Assembly (NCBI RefSeq): GCF_019710745.1
Contig: NZ_JAHKJW010000055.1
Coordinates: forward strand, 1 to 51,107
DNA length: 51,107 nt
Source: Streptomyces beigongshangae
GTDB taxonomy: Bacteria; Actinomycetota; Actinomycetes; Streptomycetales; Streptomycetaceae
Direction: 5' to 3'
Notes under the pieces: model-generated
What the model saw: the letters and a program-made list of their open reading frames with translations, nothing else
What the model was told of the DNA's origin: nothing
Databases searched by the model: none
Position numbers and translations under genes: made by a program
Shown: positions 33,994-42,457 of the stretch, piece after piece
How positions within the stretch are numbered: position 1 is the first letter of the stretch
How the letters are laid out: each line of letters opens with the position of its first letter

Positions 33994-34547
33994 TGCCAGT
34001 CCTCGGGACGCTCGACCTGCTCCAGCCGCAGGACCCGGCCGCTGCGGCTGTAGCGCCGGATCCGCGGCAGGGGCGGGTGGTACGCGTGCACGGAGACGGC
34101 GTGCTCCTCGGTGGATTCGTTCAGCACCTCGTGCACGTGGTGGCGGCCGAAGGCGCGGCCCTCGCCCGCCGGGAGACGCCGCTCACGGTCGATGCCCTCG
34201 GTGAGTTCGAGGGTCTGCCAGCCGTCGGTGGGCAGCCGCGCCACGAGCGAGTTCTCCTTGAGCTCGCCGGACGCGGTGAGGAAGGCGCCCACCGACTCGG
34301 CGTGGTCGTGCCAGCCGGTGCCCGTGCCGGGCGGCCAGCCGATGAGCCAGGCCTCGCTGCCGCCGGGGCCTTCGAGCCGTACCCATGTACGGCCCTCGGG
34401 GTCGAGCGGCAGGGAGGCGATCAGTTCGGCGTCGGCGGCCGTGCGCCGCACGAACTCCAGCAGCTCGGCCTGGGTGGGAGGGCCGGCCGGGGCGGAGGGC
34501 GCCGAGGAACGGGTGGAAAGGCCGGGAACAGAGGGTGACACAGACAT
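33990..34547 (-). CDS. Cysteine dioxygenase family protein
   Basis: 185 aa cupin. It probably oxidises L-cysteine to cysteine sulfinate with O2 and Fe(II). The iron ligands are visible: WHDHAESVGAF supplies two histidines, and the later segment AFGRHHVHEVLN a third. The C-terminal VSVHAYHPPLPRIRRY is typical of bacterial cysteine dioxygenase. The start is the ATG of MSVSPSVPG with AGGA upstream; an open frame extends further but overlaps the leader described at 34633-34680. It is the first structural gene of an operon with rhodanese. Confidence 0.88.
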   Translation of the reverse strand: MSVSPSVPGLSTRSSAPSAPAGPPTQAELLEFVRRTAADAELIASLPLDPEGRTWVRLEGPGGSEAWLIGWPPGTGTGWHDHAESVGAFLTASGELKENSLVARLPTDGWQTLELTEGIDRERRLPAGEGRAFGRHHVHEVLNESTEEHAVSVHAYHPPLPRIRRYSRSGRVLRLEQVERPEDWQ

Positions 34548-34576
34548 GGGTACCGTCCTGACGAGGGTTCGCGGGA

Positions 34577-34608
34577 GTGCGCGCGACAGCAAGCGGGGTC
34601 TCGCGCAC
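34577..34608 (-). promoter_or_regulatory. Hairpin between cysteine leader peptide and cysteine dioxygenase
   Basis: GTGCGCG and its complement CGCGCAC (34577-34583 and 34602-34608) can form a 7-bp stem with an 18-nt loop, between the leader stop codon and the start of the dioxygenase gene. This is a candidate attenuator structure. It has no T-tract. Confidence 0.35.
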
Positions 34609-34632
34609 GGGATGGTGAAGAGGGATGCGAAT

Positions 34633-34680
34633 TCAGCAGGACGGTCGACACACGCAGCCCGCATAGCGGACGAGGTCCAT
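34633..34680 (-). CDS. Cysteine-rich leader peptide (candidate attenuator)
   Basis: A 15-codon reading frame encodes MDLVRYAGCVCRPSC and stops, with three cysteine codons, one being the final sense codon. A good ribosome binding site (GGAGAG) sits 5 nt before its ATG. It is in a different frame from the dioxygenase gene, which begins 85 nt after its stop codon. The VDL-R-x-x-x-C-x-C pattern resembles the short leader peptides found before sulfur-metabolism genes in actinobacteria, and cysteine-rich upstream frames act as cysteine-responsive attenuators in mycobacteria. Inferred role: ribosome stalling at Cys codons reports cysteine supply to the dioxygenase-rhodanese operon. The promoter was not located with confidence. 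Confidence 0.72.
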   Translation of the reverse strand: MDLVRYAGCVCRPSC

Positions 34681-34785
34681 ATGGACTCTCCGCCACAGGC
34701 GCACACAGGTGTCGGTCACGGTCCGGAGTAGACCATGGTGATGCGGGCCGGTCAACTCGGTGCCAGAGGTTGAACGGAGAGTCGC

Positions 34786-36381
34786 TCACGGCCTGCCGGC
34801 GGTCGCCTCCGTCGTGGTCCGGGAGCCGCCCAGCGCCGCCTCCGCGGCCTCGTACAGGTCGGCCGGGCGCACCCCGTTCAACGCGGTGACCAGGTGTCCG
34901 TCCGGGCGGATCAGCAGCACCGTGTGCGCGGCCGCGCCCGGGTAGCTCTCGGCGACGAGCAGCTCGGCCCGGTGCGGCAGCGCGCTCACCGCGGCGGCGA
35001 GCCGCGGCATGATGCCGGCCGTCACCCAGTGCTTGCGCTCCCACACCACGGTCCCAGGCGCGATCAGCAGCACCAGGAGGGCTCCCCGGCCCAGCCGGTC
35101 CCGCAGGGCCACGGACGTGCCGTCCTCCGCCGTCACCCGCACATCGGCGACCGCGGCGCCCACCGGTGTGTCGACTTCGACCGAGGACTCGGCGTGCGGA
35201 GGCGTGAGCGGTGAATCGGCGTACGCTCCCGGCGCACCCAGCGGGCCGCGCGCCAGGTGTCCGTCCGTCAGCAGGGCGTCGTGGCCGCGGGCGGCTCCGG
35301 GCACCGCGGCCCGCAGACCGCCGGCGCGCAGCACCGGCAGGGACTGGTCGGCGGCGCGCAGCCGGGCGGCGACGATCGCGCGCCGCTCCACCTGGTAGCT
35401 GTCGAGCAGGGGCTCGTGCGGACCGTGGTGCCAGGCGAGGCCCAGCTTCCAGGCGAGGTTGTCGGCGTCCCGCAGTCCTTCGTCCAGGCCCTGGGTGCCC
35501 AGCGCGCCCAGCAGGTGCGCCGCGTCCCCGGCGAGGAAGACACGGCCCGCCCGCCACCGGCGCGCCAGCCGGTGGTGGACCGTGTGGACCCCGGTGTCCA
35601 GCAGTTCGTAGGGCGGTGTGGTGCCCCCGCTCCAGCCCGCCAGGGTCTCGCGGACGCGCGCCACCAGCAGGTCCGGCGTGACCAGGTCCTTCCCCGGCGG
35701 CAGCAGCCAGTCCAGACGCCACACGTCCTCGGCGAGGGGGCGTGCGGTCACCTCGGACACCGGGGGTCCCGAGGTCCGCCAGGGGGGCATGCGGTGCAGC
35801 AGCGCCTCGCCGGGCCACGGCAGCTCCGTACGCAGGGCCGCGACGGCGTGCCGTTCCACGGCGGTGCGGCCGGGGAAGCGGATGTCCTGGAGCTTGCGCA
35901 CCGTCGAGCGCGGGCCGTCGCAGCCGACCAGGTAGCTGCCGCGCCACCACGTGCCCCGGGGGCCCCGGGTGTGCGCCGTGACGCCCGCGGTCTCCTGCTC
36001 GACGGAGTCGAGACGGCTCTCCACGGAGACCTCGACCAGCCGCTCGGCCGCGATCGCCGCTCGCAGGGCCGCGGTCAGGACGTGCTGGGGGATGTGCAGG
36101 AGCGCGGGGTCGTCCTCGCCGAACATGATCTGCCGCATCACCTGCCTGCGCCGCATCGACCGCCATCCGGTCCAGCGGAAACCGGCTCCGGCGACGGGGA
36201 AGCCCGTCAGCCGCGCGACCAGCGCGGCGGTGTCCTCACGCAGGACGACCGTACGCGCGAGCCGCTGCTCGTCGCTGCCGGGGCCCTCGTCCAGGACGAC
36301 CGACGGGACCTCCTGACGTGCCAGCCCCAGGGCGAGCGTGAGTCCTACGGGCCCCGCTCCGACAATGATCACCGGGTCCAC
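34786..36381 (-). CDS. FAD-dependent monooxygenase (aromatic hydroxylase type)
   Basis: 531 aa. The N-terminal dinucleotide fold has GAGPVG (8-13), the mid-region carries the DG motif (VGCDGPRSTVR) and the GD motif is GRVFLAGDAAHLLGALGTQGLDEGL. This is the FAD_binding_3 arrangement of group A flavoprotein hydroxylases acting on aromatic or polyketide substrates. The C-terminal ~130 residues form a thioredoxin-like domain as in the phenol hydroxylase/MhpA group. The GTG has AGGGGG upstream. It stands alone, with no clear pathway partners, so its substrate is unknown. Confidence 0.85.
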   Translation of the reverse strand: MDPVIIVGAGPVGLTLALGLARQEVPSVVLDEGPGSDEQRLARTVVLREDTAALVARLTGFPVAGAGFRWTGWRSMRRRQVMRQIMFGEDDPALLHIPQHVLTAALRAAIAAERLVEVSVESRLDSVEQETAGVTAHTRGPRGTWWRGSYLVGCDGPRSTVRKLQDIRFPGRTAVERHAVAALRTELPWPGEALLHRMPPWRTSGPPVSEVTARPLAEDVWRLDWLLPPGKDLVTPDLLVARVRETLAGWSGGTTPPYELLDTGVHTVHHRLARRWRAGRVFLAGDAAHLLGALGTQGLDEGLRDADNLAWKLGLAWHHGPHEPLLDSYQVERRAIVAARLRAADQSLPVLRAGGLRAAVPGAARGHDALLTDGHLARGPLGAPGAYADSPLTPPHAESSVEVDTPVGAAVADVRVTAEDGTSVALRDRLGRGALLVLLIAPGTVVWERKHWVTAGIMPRLAAAVSALPHRAELLVAESYPGAAAHTVLLIRPDGHLVTALNGVRPADLYEAAEAALGGSRTTTEATAGRP

Positions 36382-36489
36382 GGCGCGGTGCCCCCTGCCC
36401 GGAGCGGCGTCCAGAGTGCTTTACCGGGACTTGCAGGTGGAGCGGGGTACACGATCACAGAACGTATGCAACCTATTGCCGGTGCTTGC

Positions 36490-36495
36490 GTCAAG
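36490..36495 (-). promoter_or_regulatory. Possible promoter of the FAD monooxygenase
   Basis: On the minus strand TTGACG (36495-36490) is followed after 17 bp by TTGCAT. The leader to the GTG at 36381 would be about 85 nt. The -10 match is poor. Confidence 0.3.
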
Positions 36496-36498
36496 TGA

Positions 36499-36530
36499 CG
36501 GAGGCAGCGGCGATCTCGCCACTGCCTCCG
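36499..36530 (-). terminator. Terminator hairpin of the gluABCD operon
   Basis: A 15-bp stem with a single mismatch (CGGAGGCAG.GGCGA with its complement) and a tight loop lies 55 nt after the gluD stop codon. Confidence 0.7.
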
Positions 36531-36584
36531 GTCGTTCACATCGCGTCAGCTCCGCGACGGGCGCGGGCCGTTCGCGGGATCGGC

Positions 36585-37481
36585 CTACCGCCTGCCCTCC
36601 ACGTGCTCGCCCGGCGTGCTGAGCTCTTCCACGGCGCCCGCTTCGACGACCGCGCCGGTGGACTTCTTGCCCTGGCGCAGCTTGCGCTCCAGCCAGCTCG
36701 CGAAGCTCGTGAGCGAGAAGTTGATCACGATGAAGATCACGGCTACGACCGTGAAGCTGGCGAGGGTGTTCGCGCCGTAGTACGCGCTCATCGGGCTGAC
36801 GGCGGCCATCAGGTCGGGGAAGGTGAGGACCGCGCCGCCGAGTGCGGTGTCCTTCACGATCACCACGAGCTGGCTGACGATCGCCGGCAGCATCGCCGTG
36901 ACCGCCTGGGGCAGCAGGATGAACCGCATGACCTGGTTCTTGCGCAGACCGATGGCCGACGCGGCCTCCGCCTGCCCCCTGGGCAGCGACAGGATGCCCG
37001 CCCGGACGATCTCGGCGAGGACCGAGGCGTTGTAGAGCACCAGACCGGTGACGACCGCGTACAGCGGGCGGTCGTCCGTGCTGACGTTCGTGTACTCGGA
37101 GAACAGCGCCAGACCGAAGATCATCAGGACGAGGACCGGGATGGCGCGGAAGAACTCGACCACGACACCGGCCGGGACACGCACCCAGACGTGGTCGGAC
37201 AGCCGGGCGATACCGAGGACCGCGCCGAGCGGGAGCGCGATGACCATGGCGAGCGCCGCGGCCTTGAGCGTGTTCAGCAGACCCGGCCAGAGGTAGGTGC
37301 TCCAGGCCTCGGTACCGGTGAAGAAGGGCTTCCACAGCTCCCACTTCAGCTGGCCCTTCTCGTCCAGCGTGCCGTACATCCACCACAGCGCCGCGGCAAG
37401 GACGGCGAAGAAGACCACGGAGACGACGAGGTTCCGTCGCCTGGCCCGGGGGCCCTGGGCGTCATAGAGGACCGAGCTCAT
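36585..37481 (-). CDS. gluD: Glutamate ABC transporter permease GluD
   Basis: 298 aa polar amino acid permease (HisMQ type). An N-terminal helix (NLVVSVVFFAVLAAALWW) precedes about five further helices, and the coupling-loop motif is EAASAIGLRKNQVMRFILLP. It pairs with GluC as the membrane pore. The ATG overlaps the gluC stop by 4 bp (ATGA), giving coupled translation and equal subunit supply. The hydrophilic tail (about 275-298) is acidic. Gene order and neighbours match the Corynebacterium/Streptomyces gluABCD operon. Confidence 0.9.
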   Translation of the reverse strand: MSSVLYDAQGPRARRRNLVVSVVFFAVLAAALWWMYGTLDEKGQLKWELWKPFFTGTEAWSTYLWPGLLNTLKAAALAMVIALPLGAVLGIARLSDHVWVRVPAGVVVEFFRAIPVLVLMIFGLALFSEYTNVSTDDRPLYAVVTGLVLYNASVLAEIVRAGILSLPRGQAEAASAIGLRKNQVMRFILLPQAVTAMLPAIVSQLVVIVKDTALGGAVLTFPDLMAAVSPMSAYYGANTLASFTVVAVIFIVINFSLTSFASWLERKLRQGKKSTGAVVEAGAVEELSTPGEHVEGRR

Positions 37482-38143
37482 CGCTTCACCGCCACCTTCT
37501 TGCTCACCCAGCCGAGGATCAGACCGGTCGGCAGTGTCAGACACACGAATCCGAACGCGAAGACCGCGGAGATCAGGACGAGTTGCGCCTCGTTCTCGAT
37601 CATCTCCTTCATCAGCAGTGCCGCCTCGGCGACACCGATGGCGGCGGCCACCGTGGTGTTCTTCGTCAACGCGATCAGGACGTTCGCCAGCGGACCGACG
37701 ACCGAACGGAACGCCTGCGGCAGCACGACCAGCGTCAGCACCTGCGTGAAGTTCAGGCCGAGGGCACGTGCCGCCTCGGCCTGGCCCACGGGCACCGTGT
37801 TGATGCCGGACCGCAGCGCCTCACACACGAACGCCGAGGTGTACGCGATGAAACCGAGGACCGCGAGCCGGAAGTTGGTGCTTTCGATCTGGCTGGAGCC
37901 GAGAGTGGCTCCGAACGTCTGGTTGAGACCCAAGGACGTGAACAGAATGATCACTGTCAGCGGAATGTTCCGCACGATGTTTACGTAGGCGGTACCGAAA
38001 CCGCGCATCAGAGGCACCGGACCGACCCGCATGGCGGCCAGGAGAGTTCCCCAGATCAGGGAGCCGAGGGCGGACAGGACGGTCAGCTGCACCGTCGTCC
38101 AGAAGGCTTCCCACAGGTTGTAACCTTCAAGAAAATCGAACAC
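37478..38143 (-). CDS. gluC: Glutamate ABC transporter permease GluC
   Basis: 221 aa permease with about five membrane helices. It has an N-terminal VQLTVLSALGSLIWGTLLAA segment and the coupling loop EAARALGLNFTQVLTLVVLPQ. A GTG start is chosen for GGGAG about 5 nt upstream and because homology begins with FDFLEGYNLW; longer in-frame extension reads through the hairpin at 38178-38220. With GluD it forms the translocation channel. Confidence 0.9.
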   Translation of the reverse strand: MFDFLEGYNLWEAFWTTVQLTVLSALGSLIWGTLLAAMRVGPVPLMRGFGTAYVNIVRNIPLTVIILFTSLGLNQTFGATLGSSQIESTNFRLAVLGFIAYTSAFVCEALRSGINTVPVGQAEAARALGLNFTQVLTLVVLPQAFRSVVGPLANVLIALTKNTTVAAAIGVAEAALLMKEMIENEAQLVLISAVFAFGFVCLTLPTGLILGWVSKKVAVKR

Positions 38144-38177
38144 GATCTCCCGCGCTTCCGCGTGTGGGGAGGGTCCT

Positions 38178-38220
38178 CCTGACCGGTGCGCCGCCCCAGG
38201 AGGGCGGCGCACCGGTCAGG
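38178..38220 (-). promoter_or_regulatory. Perfect 19-bp hairpin between gluB and gluC
   Basis: cctgaccggtgcgccgccc pairs perfectly with gggcggcgcaccggtcagg across a 5-nt loop, directly after the gluB stop codon and 35 nt before gluC. There is no T-tract. It probably causes partial termination or protects the upstream mRNA, so that the binding protein is made in excess over the permeases. Confidence 0.75.
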
Positions 38221-38232
38221 TCGGATCCCGCT

Positions 38233-39081
38233 TTACTTGACGACGTCGCCGATCTTCGGGGCGGGCTCGTTCTTGTACCCGGCCGGGCCGAAGTTGTCCT
38301 TGACGGCCTTGTCCCACGACTTGTCGGAGACCATCTTCTCCAGGGCGGTGTTGATCTTGTCCTTGAGGTCGCTGCCCTTCTTGACGCCGATGCCGTAGTT
38401 CTCGTTGGTCATCTTGAAGCCGCCGAGCTTGAACTTGCCCTTGAAGTTCGCCTGCGAGGCGTACCCGGCGAGGATCGAGTCGTCCGTGGTCAGCGCGTCG
38501 ATGGCGCCGCTCTGCAGACCGTTCAGACACTGGGAGTACGTCTGGTACTGCTGGAGCTGGGCCTTCGGGGCGAGCTTGTCCTTGACGTTCTGCGCCGAGG
38601 TCGAGCCGGTCACGGAGCACAGCTTCTTGCTGTTGAGATCCTTCGGCGCCTTGATCGAGTCCTCGTCGGCGCGGACCAGCACGTCCTGGTGGGCGAGGAG
38701 GTACGGACCGGCGAAGTCGACCTTCGCGGCGCGCTCGTCGGTGATCGAGTAGGAGGCGGCGATGAAGTCGACGTCACCACGCTGGAGCATGGTCTCGCGG
38801 TCGGGGCTCTTCGCCTCCTTCCACTGGATCTGGTCCTCGCTGTAGCCGAGCTCCTTGGCGACGTACGTGGCGACGTCCACGTCGAAGCCCGTGTAGCCGT
38901 CCGGCGTCTTCTGGCCGATGCCGGGCTGGTCGAACTTGATGCCGATGCTGATCTTCTTGTTGCCGCCGCCGCTGCTGGACGACGAACCGTTGTCGTCCTT
39001 GTCGTCGGAACCGCACGCGGTGGCGGTGACGGCGAGTGCGAGGACGGCGGCCGAGGCGGCGGTGACCTTGCGGAGCTTCAT
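38233..39081 (-). CDS. gluB: Glutamate-binding lipoprotein GluB
   Basis: 282 aa solute-binding protein of family 3. A lipoprotein signal peptide (MKLRKVTAASAAVLALAVTA then TAC) puts the lipidated cysteine at 23, followed by an Asp/Ser/Gly linker. The binding fold includes DGYTGFDVDVATYVAKELGY, DFIAASYSITDERAAKVDFA and LKDKINTALEKM. It captures extracellular glutamate for GluCD. The second of two nearby ATGs is chosen because AAAGGA is correctly spaced for it. It is third from last in gluABCD transcription and precedes a strong hairpin. Confidence 0.92.
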   Translation of the reverse strand: MKLRKVTAASAAVLALAVTATACGSDDKDDNGSSSSSGGGNKKISIGIKFDQPGIGQKTPDGYTGFDVDVATYVAKELGYSEDQIQWKEAKSPDRETMLQRGDVDFIAASYSITDERAAKVDFAGPYLLAHQDVLVRADEDSIKAPKDLNSKKLCSVTGSTSAQNVKDKLAPKAQLQQYQTYSQCLNGLQSGAIDALTTDDSILAGYASQANFKGKFKLGGFKMTNENYGIGVKKGSDLKDKINTALEKMVSDKSWDKAVKDNFGPAGYKNEPAPKIGDVVK

Positions 39082-39140
39082 GGTGAACATCCTTTGAGTG
39101 GTGAAGAAGAGCGATCCGGCGATGCGGGTGCCGTGGGCCG

Positions 39141-39917
39141 TCAGTGGTGCAGGATCTTCGACAGGAAGTCCTTAGCCCGGTCGCTGCGCGGATTGCTGAA
39201 GAACTGGTCCGGCACAGCCTCTTCGACGATGCGGCCGTCCGCCATGAAGACGACCCGGTTGGCCGCCGAACGGGCGAATCCCATCTCGTGGGTGACCACG
39301 ACCATCGTCATTCCGTCACGCGCGAGCTGCTGCATGACTTCCAGGACCTCGTTGATCATCTCCGGGTCGAGAGCCGACGTCGGCTCGTCGAAGAGCATGA
39401 CCTTGGGGTCCATCGCCAGCGCCCGGGCGATCGCGACACGCTGCTGCTGCCCGCCGGAGAGCTGCGCCGGGTACTTGTCCGCCTGGGCCGCGACACCCAC
39501 CCGGTCGAGCAGTGCGCGGGCCTTGTCCTCCGCGGCCTTCTTGTCGGCCTTGCGGACCTTCAGCTGGCCCAGCATCACGTTCTCGAGCACGGTCTTGTGC
39601 GCGAACAGGTTGAAGGACTGGAAGACCATGCCGACGTCGGCACGCAGCCGGGCCAGCGCCTTGCCCTCCTCGGGCAGCGGCTTCCCGTCGATCGTGATGG
39701 AACCCGACTCGATCGACTCCAGGCGGTTGATCGCGCGGCACAGGGTGGACTTTCCGGACCCGGAGGGTCCGATGACCACGACAACCTCACCGCGGGCGAT
39801 GGTCAGATCGATGTCCTGAAGTACGTGCAACGCACCGAAGTGCTTGTTGACGTTCTTCAGCACGACCAGATCATCGGCCGTGGGTACGGCGTCCTTGGTC
39901 ACCGATACTTCGGTCAT
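39141..39917 (-). CDS. gluA: Glutamate ABC transporter ATPase GluA
   Basis: 258 aa. Walker A GPSGSGKST is at 50-58, the signature LSGGQQQRVAIARAL near 153, Walker B VMLFDEPTSALDPE and the switch histidine in VVTHEMGFAR. It powers glutamate import through GluCD. First gene of the operon. The ATG has an AGAGG site about 5 nt upstream. It is divergent from gluR across a 304-bp regulatory gap. Confidence 0.94.
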   Translation of the reverse strand: MTEVSVTKDAVPTADDLVVLKNVNKHFGALHVLQDIDLTIARGEVVVVIGPSGSGKSTLCRAINRLESIESGSITIDGKPLPEEGKALARLRADVGMVFQSFNLFAHKTVLENVMLGQLKVRKADKKAAEDKARALLDRVGVAAQADKYPAQLSGGQQQRVAIARALAMDPKVMLFDEPTSALDPEMINEVLEVMQQLARDGMTMVVVTHEMGFARSAANRVVFMADGRIVEEAVPDQFFSNPRSDRAKDFLSKILHH

Positions 39918-40221
39918 CGGCCTCTAGCTCCGTCCTCCTCGGTTGCGGAGGACAGTAGTAACGCGGCACGACCAGCGTCATTACATCTGAGGGGAAATTG
40001 AGCATAACGATATGGCGGCAAACCGACACTCCTCGTGAAGGCCGCCCCGGGCGCGTACCGGCTGCGTAACGGATGGGGGCCGCGCCCCGAACACGCTTGA
40101 CGCCGTCCGCGTCCATCCGCCTGACTGCCAGGGGACACGTGCGCGTGCTCATGTCCAGCCGCTGTTCCAGCCACTGTCTATCCGTTCAGAACATACGACT
40201 GATGAACCGAAGGGGGCCGTA
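39918..40221. promoter_or_regulatory. gluA-gluR divergent regulatory region
   Basis: The gap is AT-richer than the genes (about 39955-40025), as expected for promoters. A perfect stem gtcctcc / ggaggac (39932-39938 with 39947-39953) lies in the gluA leader just upstream of its ribosome binding site. On the plus strand TTGACG begins near 40098. I could not place reliable -10 elements or a GluR operator by eye. Confidence 0.45.
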
Positions 40222-40908
40222 ATGAGACTGCTCCTCGTCGAGGACGACAACCACGTCGCCGCCGCGCTGTCCGCGGTCCTCGCCCGGCACGGCTTCGCGG
40301 TCACGCACGCCCGCAGCGGCGAGGAGGCCCTCCAGGCGCTCGTCCCGGAAGGCCCCGGCTTCGGCGTGGTGCTCCTCGACCTCGGACTGCCCGACCAGGA
40401 CGGGTACGAGGTCTGCGGCAAGATCCGCAAACGGACCAGCACGCCCGTGATCATGGTCACCGCGCGTGCGGACGTGCGCTCCCGGATCCACGGCCTCAAC
40501 CTCGGCGCCGACGACTACGTGGTGAAGCCGTACGACACCGGCGAGCTCCTCGCCCGTATCCATGCCGTCAGCCGGCGCACGGTCCCCGACGACGCGGCGA
40601 CCCCGGGCGACGACGCGCTGCACCTCGGACCCGTACGCATCGAGCTGCCCACCCGCCAGGTCAGCGTGGACGGCACGGTCGTCCAGCTGACCCGCAAGGA
40701 GTTCGACCTGCTGGCGCTCCTGGCGCAGCGGCCCGGCGTGGTGTTCCGGCGGGAGCAGATCATCAGCGAGGTCTGGCGCACCAGCTGGGAGGGGACCGGC
40801 CGCACCCTGGAGGTGCACGTCGCGTCGCTGCGCTCCAAGCTGCGCATGCCGGCCCTGATCGAGACCGTGCGCGGCGTCGGATACCGGCTCGTCGCGCCCG
40901 CCGCGTAG
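40222..40908 (+). CDS. gluR: OmpR-family response regulator GluR
   Basis: 228 aa. The receiver (1-118) has the acidic pocket EDD at 7-9, phospho-acceptor Asp53 in VVLLDLGLPDQDGY, and the conserved Thr and Lys (MVTA, VVKPYD). The winged helix (about 130-225) has LTRKEFDLLALLAQRPG and VHVASLRSKL...ETVRGVGYRL. The ATG has AAGGGGG 5 nt upstream. Its gene is divergent from gluABCD and 9 bp from the kinase gene, matching the Streptomyces GluR-GluK system reported to respond to glutamate and control gluABCD. Confidence 0.87.
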   Translation: MRLLLVEDDNHVAAALSAVLARHGFAVTHARSGEEALQALVPEGPGFGVVLLDLGLPDQDGYEVCGKIRKRTSTPVIMVTARADVRSRIHGLNLGADDYVVKPYDTGELLARIHAVSRRTVPDDAATPGDDALHLGPVRIELPTRQVSVDGTVVQLTRKEFDLLALLAQRPGVVFRREQIISEVWRTSWEGTGRTLEVHVASLRSKLRMPALIETVRGVGYRLVAPAA

Positions 40909-40917
40909 CGGGCCCGG

Positions 40918-42324
40918 GTGCGTACACGCCTCCTCCCGCTGCTCATCGTCCTGATGGCGGCCGTCCTGCTCGCCCTGGGCGTCCCCCTCGCGGTGAGCCT
41001 GGCGGCGGCCCAGCAGCAGAAGGTGGTCGTCGACCGGATCGACGACACCGCGCGCTTCGCCTCCCTGGCGCAGTTCGTCGCCGACCGCCCGGAGGGCTCA
41101 CGGGTCAACCCCCCGGAACAGCGCCTCAAGACGCTCCTGCAGGAACTGGGCACCTTCCACGAGCTGTACGGGATCAACGCCGGCGTCTTCTACCGTGACA
41201 AGGACGTCATGGCGAACGCCCCGCGGAACTGGTACCTCCCCGAGGACGGCGAGGTGCGCGGCGCCTTCGACGAGGCGCTCCAGGGCCGCCGCAGCCACGA
41301 CCCGGAGCAGGTCTGGCCGTGGCAGCGGGACCGGCTCGTCGTCGCGTCCCCCGTCATCCGGGACGGTGACGTCGTGGCGGTCGTGGTCACCGACTCGCCC
41401 ACCGGGCAGATGCGCTCCAGGATCCTGCAGGGCTGGCTCGTCATCGGCGCGGGCGAGGCCGCCGCGATGCTCCTGGCGCTCGGCGCCGCGCTGCGTCTGA
41501 CCGGTTGGGTGCTGCGGCCCGTACGCGTCCTGGACGCCACCACCCACGACATCGCGACCGGCCGCCTGAAGTCCCGGGTCGCGGCGGCCGGCGGGCCGCC
41601 GGAGCTGCGGCGTCTGGCCCGCTCGTTCAACGAGATGGCCGACAACGTCGAGGACGTCCTGGAGCAGCAGCGCGCCTTCGTCGCCGACGCCTCGCACCAG
41701 CTGCGCAATCCCCTGTCCGCCCTGCTGCTGCGCATCGAGCTGCTCGCCCTGGAGCTGCCCGAGGGCAACGAGGAGATCGCCTCCGTGCGGACGGAGGGCA
41801 AGCGCCTCGCACAGGTCCTGGACGACCTCCTGGACCTGGCCCTGGCCGAGCACGCCGAAGCCGACCTGCGGCTCACCGACATCGGCGAGCTGACCGCCGA
41901 GCGCGTGGCGTCCTGGTCGCCGTACGCCGACGACAAAGGTGTGCAGCTGATCGGGAACTGTCCCGCCACGACCGCGTGGGCCGATCCCGTGGCCCTCTCC
42001 AGCGCCCTGGACGCGATCATCGACAACGCGCTGAAGTTCACCCCCGAGGGCGAGTCCGTCGAGGTCGTGGTGGCCTCCAACGGAGAGGTCTCGACCATCG
42101 TCGTCACCGACCGCGGGCCCGGTCTGAGCGACGAGGAACTGACCCGCGTCGGCGACCGCTTCTGGCGCAGCGCCGGCCACCAGAACATCAAGGGCTCGGG
42201 TCTGGGCCTGTCGATCTCCCGCGCCCTGCTCTCCGCGGGCGGCGGCTCCCTGGCGTACGCCCACCACGAGCCGCACGGCCTGAAGGTGACGGTGACGTTG
42301 CCGCGGACGAGGCCGGGGGCCTGA
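40918..42324 (+). CDS. gluK: Sensor histidine kinase GluK
   Basis: 468 aa. The N-terminal membrane helix (about 4-30) and second helix (about 175-198) bracket an extracytoplasmic sensor of about 140 residues. HAMP follows (about 199-255), then HisKA with His260 in DASHQLRNPLSALLLR, and HATPase with DNALKF, DRGPGLS and GSGLGLSI. It presumably detects extracellular glutamate and phosphorylates GluR. The GTG start follows the gluR stop codon by 9 bp. A shared hairpin terminates it against the convergent TAXI gene. Confidence 0.87.
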   Translation: MRTRLLPLLIVLMAAVLLALGVPLAVSLAAAQQQKVVVDRIDDTARFASLAQFVADRPEGSRVNPPEQRLKTLLQELGTFHELYGINAGVFYRDKDVMANAPRNWYLPEDGEVRGAFDEALQGRRSHDPEQVWPWQRDRLVVASPVIRDGDVVAVVVTDSPTGQMRSRILQGWLVIGAGEAAAMLLALGAALRLTGWVLRPVRVLDATTHDIATGRLKSRVAAAGGPPELRRLARSFNEMADNVEDVLEQQRAFVADASHQLRNPLSALLLRIELLALELPEGNEEIASVRTEGKRLAQVLDDLLDLALAEHAEADLRLTDIGELTAERVASWSPYADDKGVQLIGNCPATTAWADPVALSSALDAIIDNALKFTPEGESVEVVVASNGEVSTIVVTDRGPGLSDEELTRVGDRFWRSAGHQNIKGSGLGLSISRALLSAGGGSLAYAHHEPHGLKVTVTLPRTRPGA

Positions 42325-42376
42325 GAGGACCGGAGGAGGCATGAGTGGATCGGGAGAGCACCGGAGAAGGACGGAG

Positions 42377-42405
42377 AAGGGCCCGCAGGGGCCTTGTGGG
42401 CCCTT
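42377..42405. terminator. Bidirectional terminator, gluK / TAXI protein
   Basis: An 11-bp stem (AAGGGCCCGCA with TGTGGGCCCTT, one G-U pair) with a 7-nt loop is followed by TTT on the plus strand and by AA-rich sequence that reads as T on the minus strand. Confidence 0.72.
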
Positions 42406-42457
42406 TCACGGGTCCTCCCCCGGGTCGGGCCACAGGGAATCGTCACGCGGCCGGACG

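Noticed and set aside
34672..34687. GTCCATATGGAC palindrome as an operator
   Set aside because: The perfect 12-bp palindrome coincides with the start codon of the cysteine leader peptide, so it is more simply explained by the initiation region, though an operator role is not excluded.
34548..34706. N-terminal extension of cysteine dioxygenase
   Set aside because: The open frame continues upstream, but it is Arg-rich without family similarity, and the out-of-frame cysteine leader with a good ribosome binding site explains the region better.
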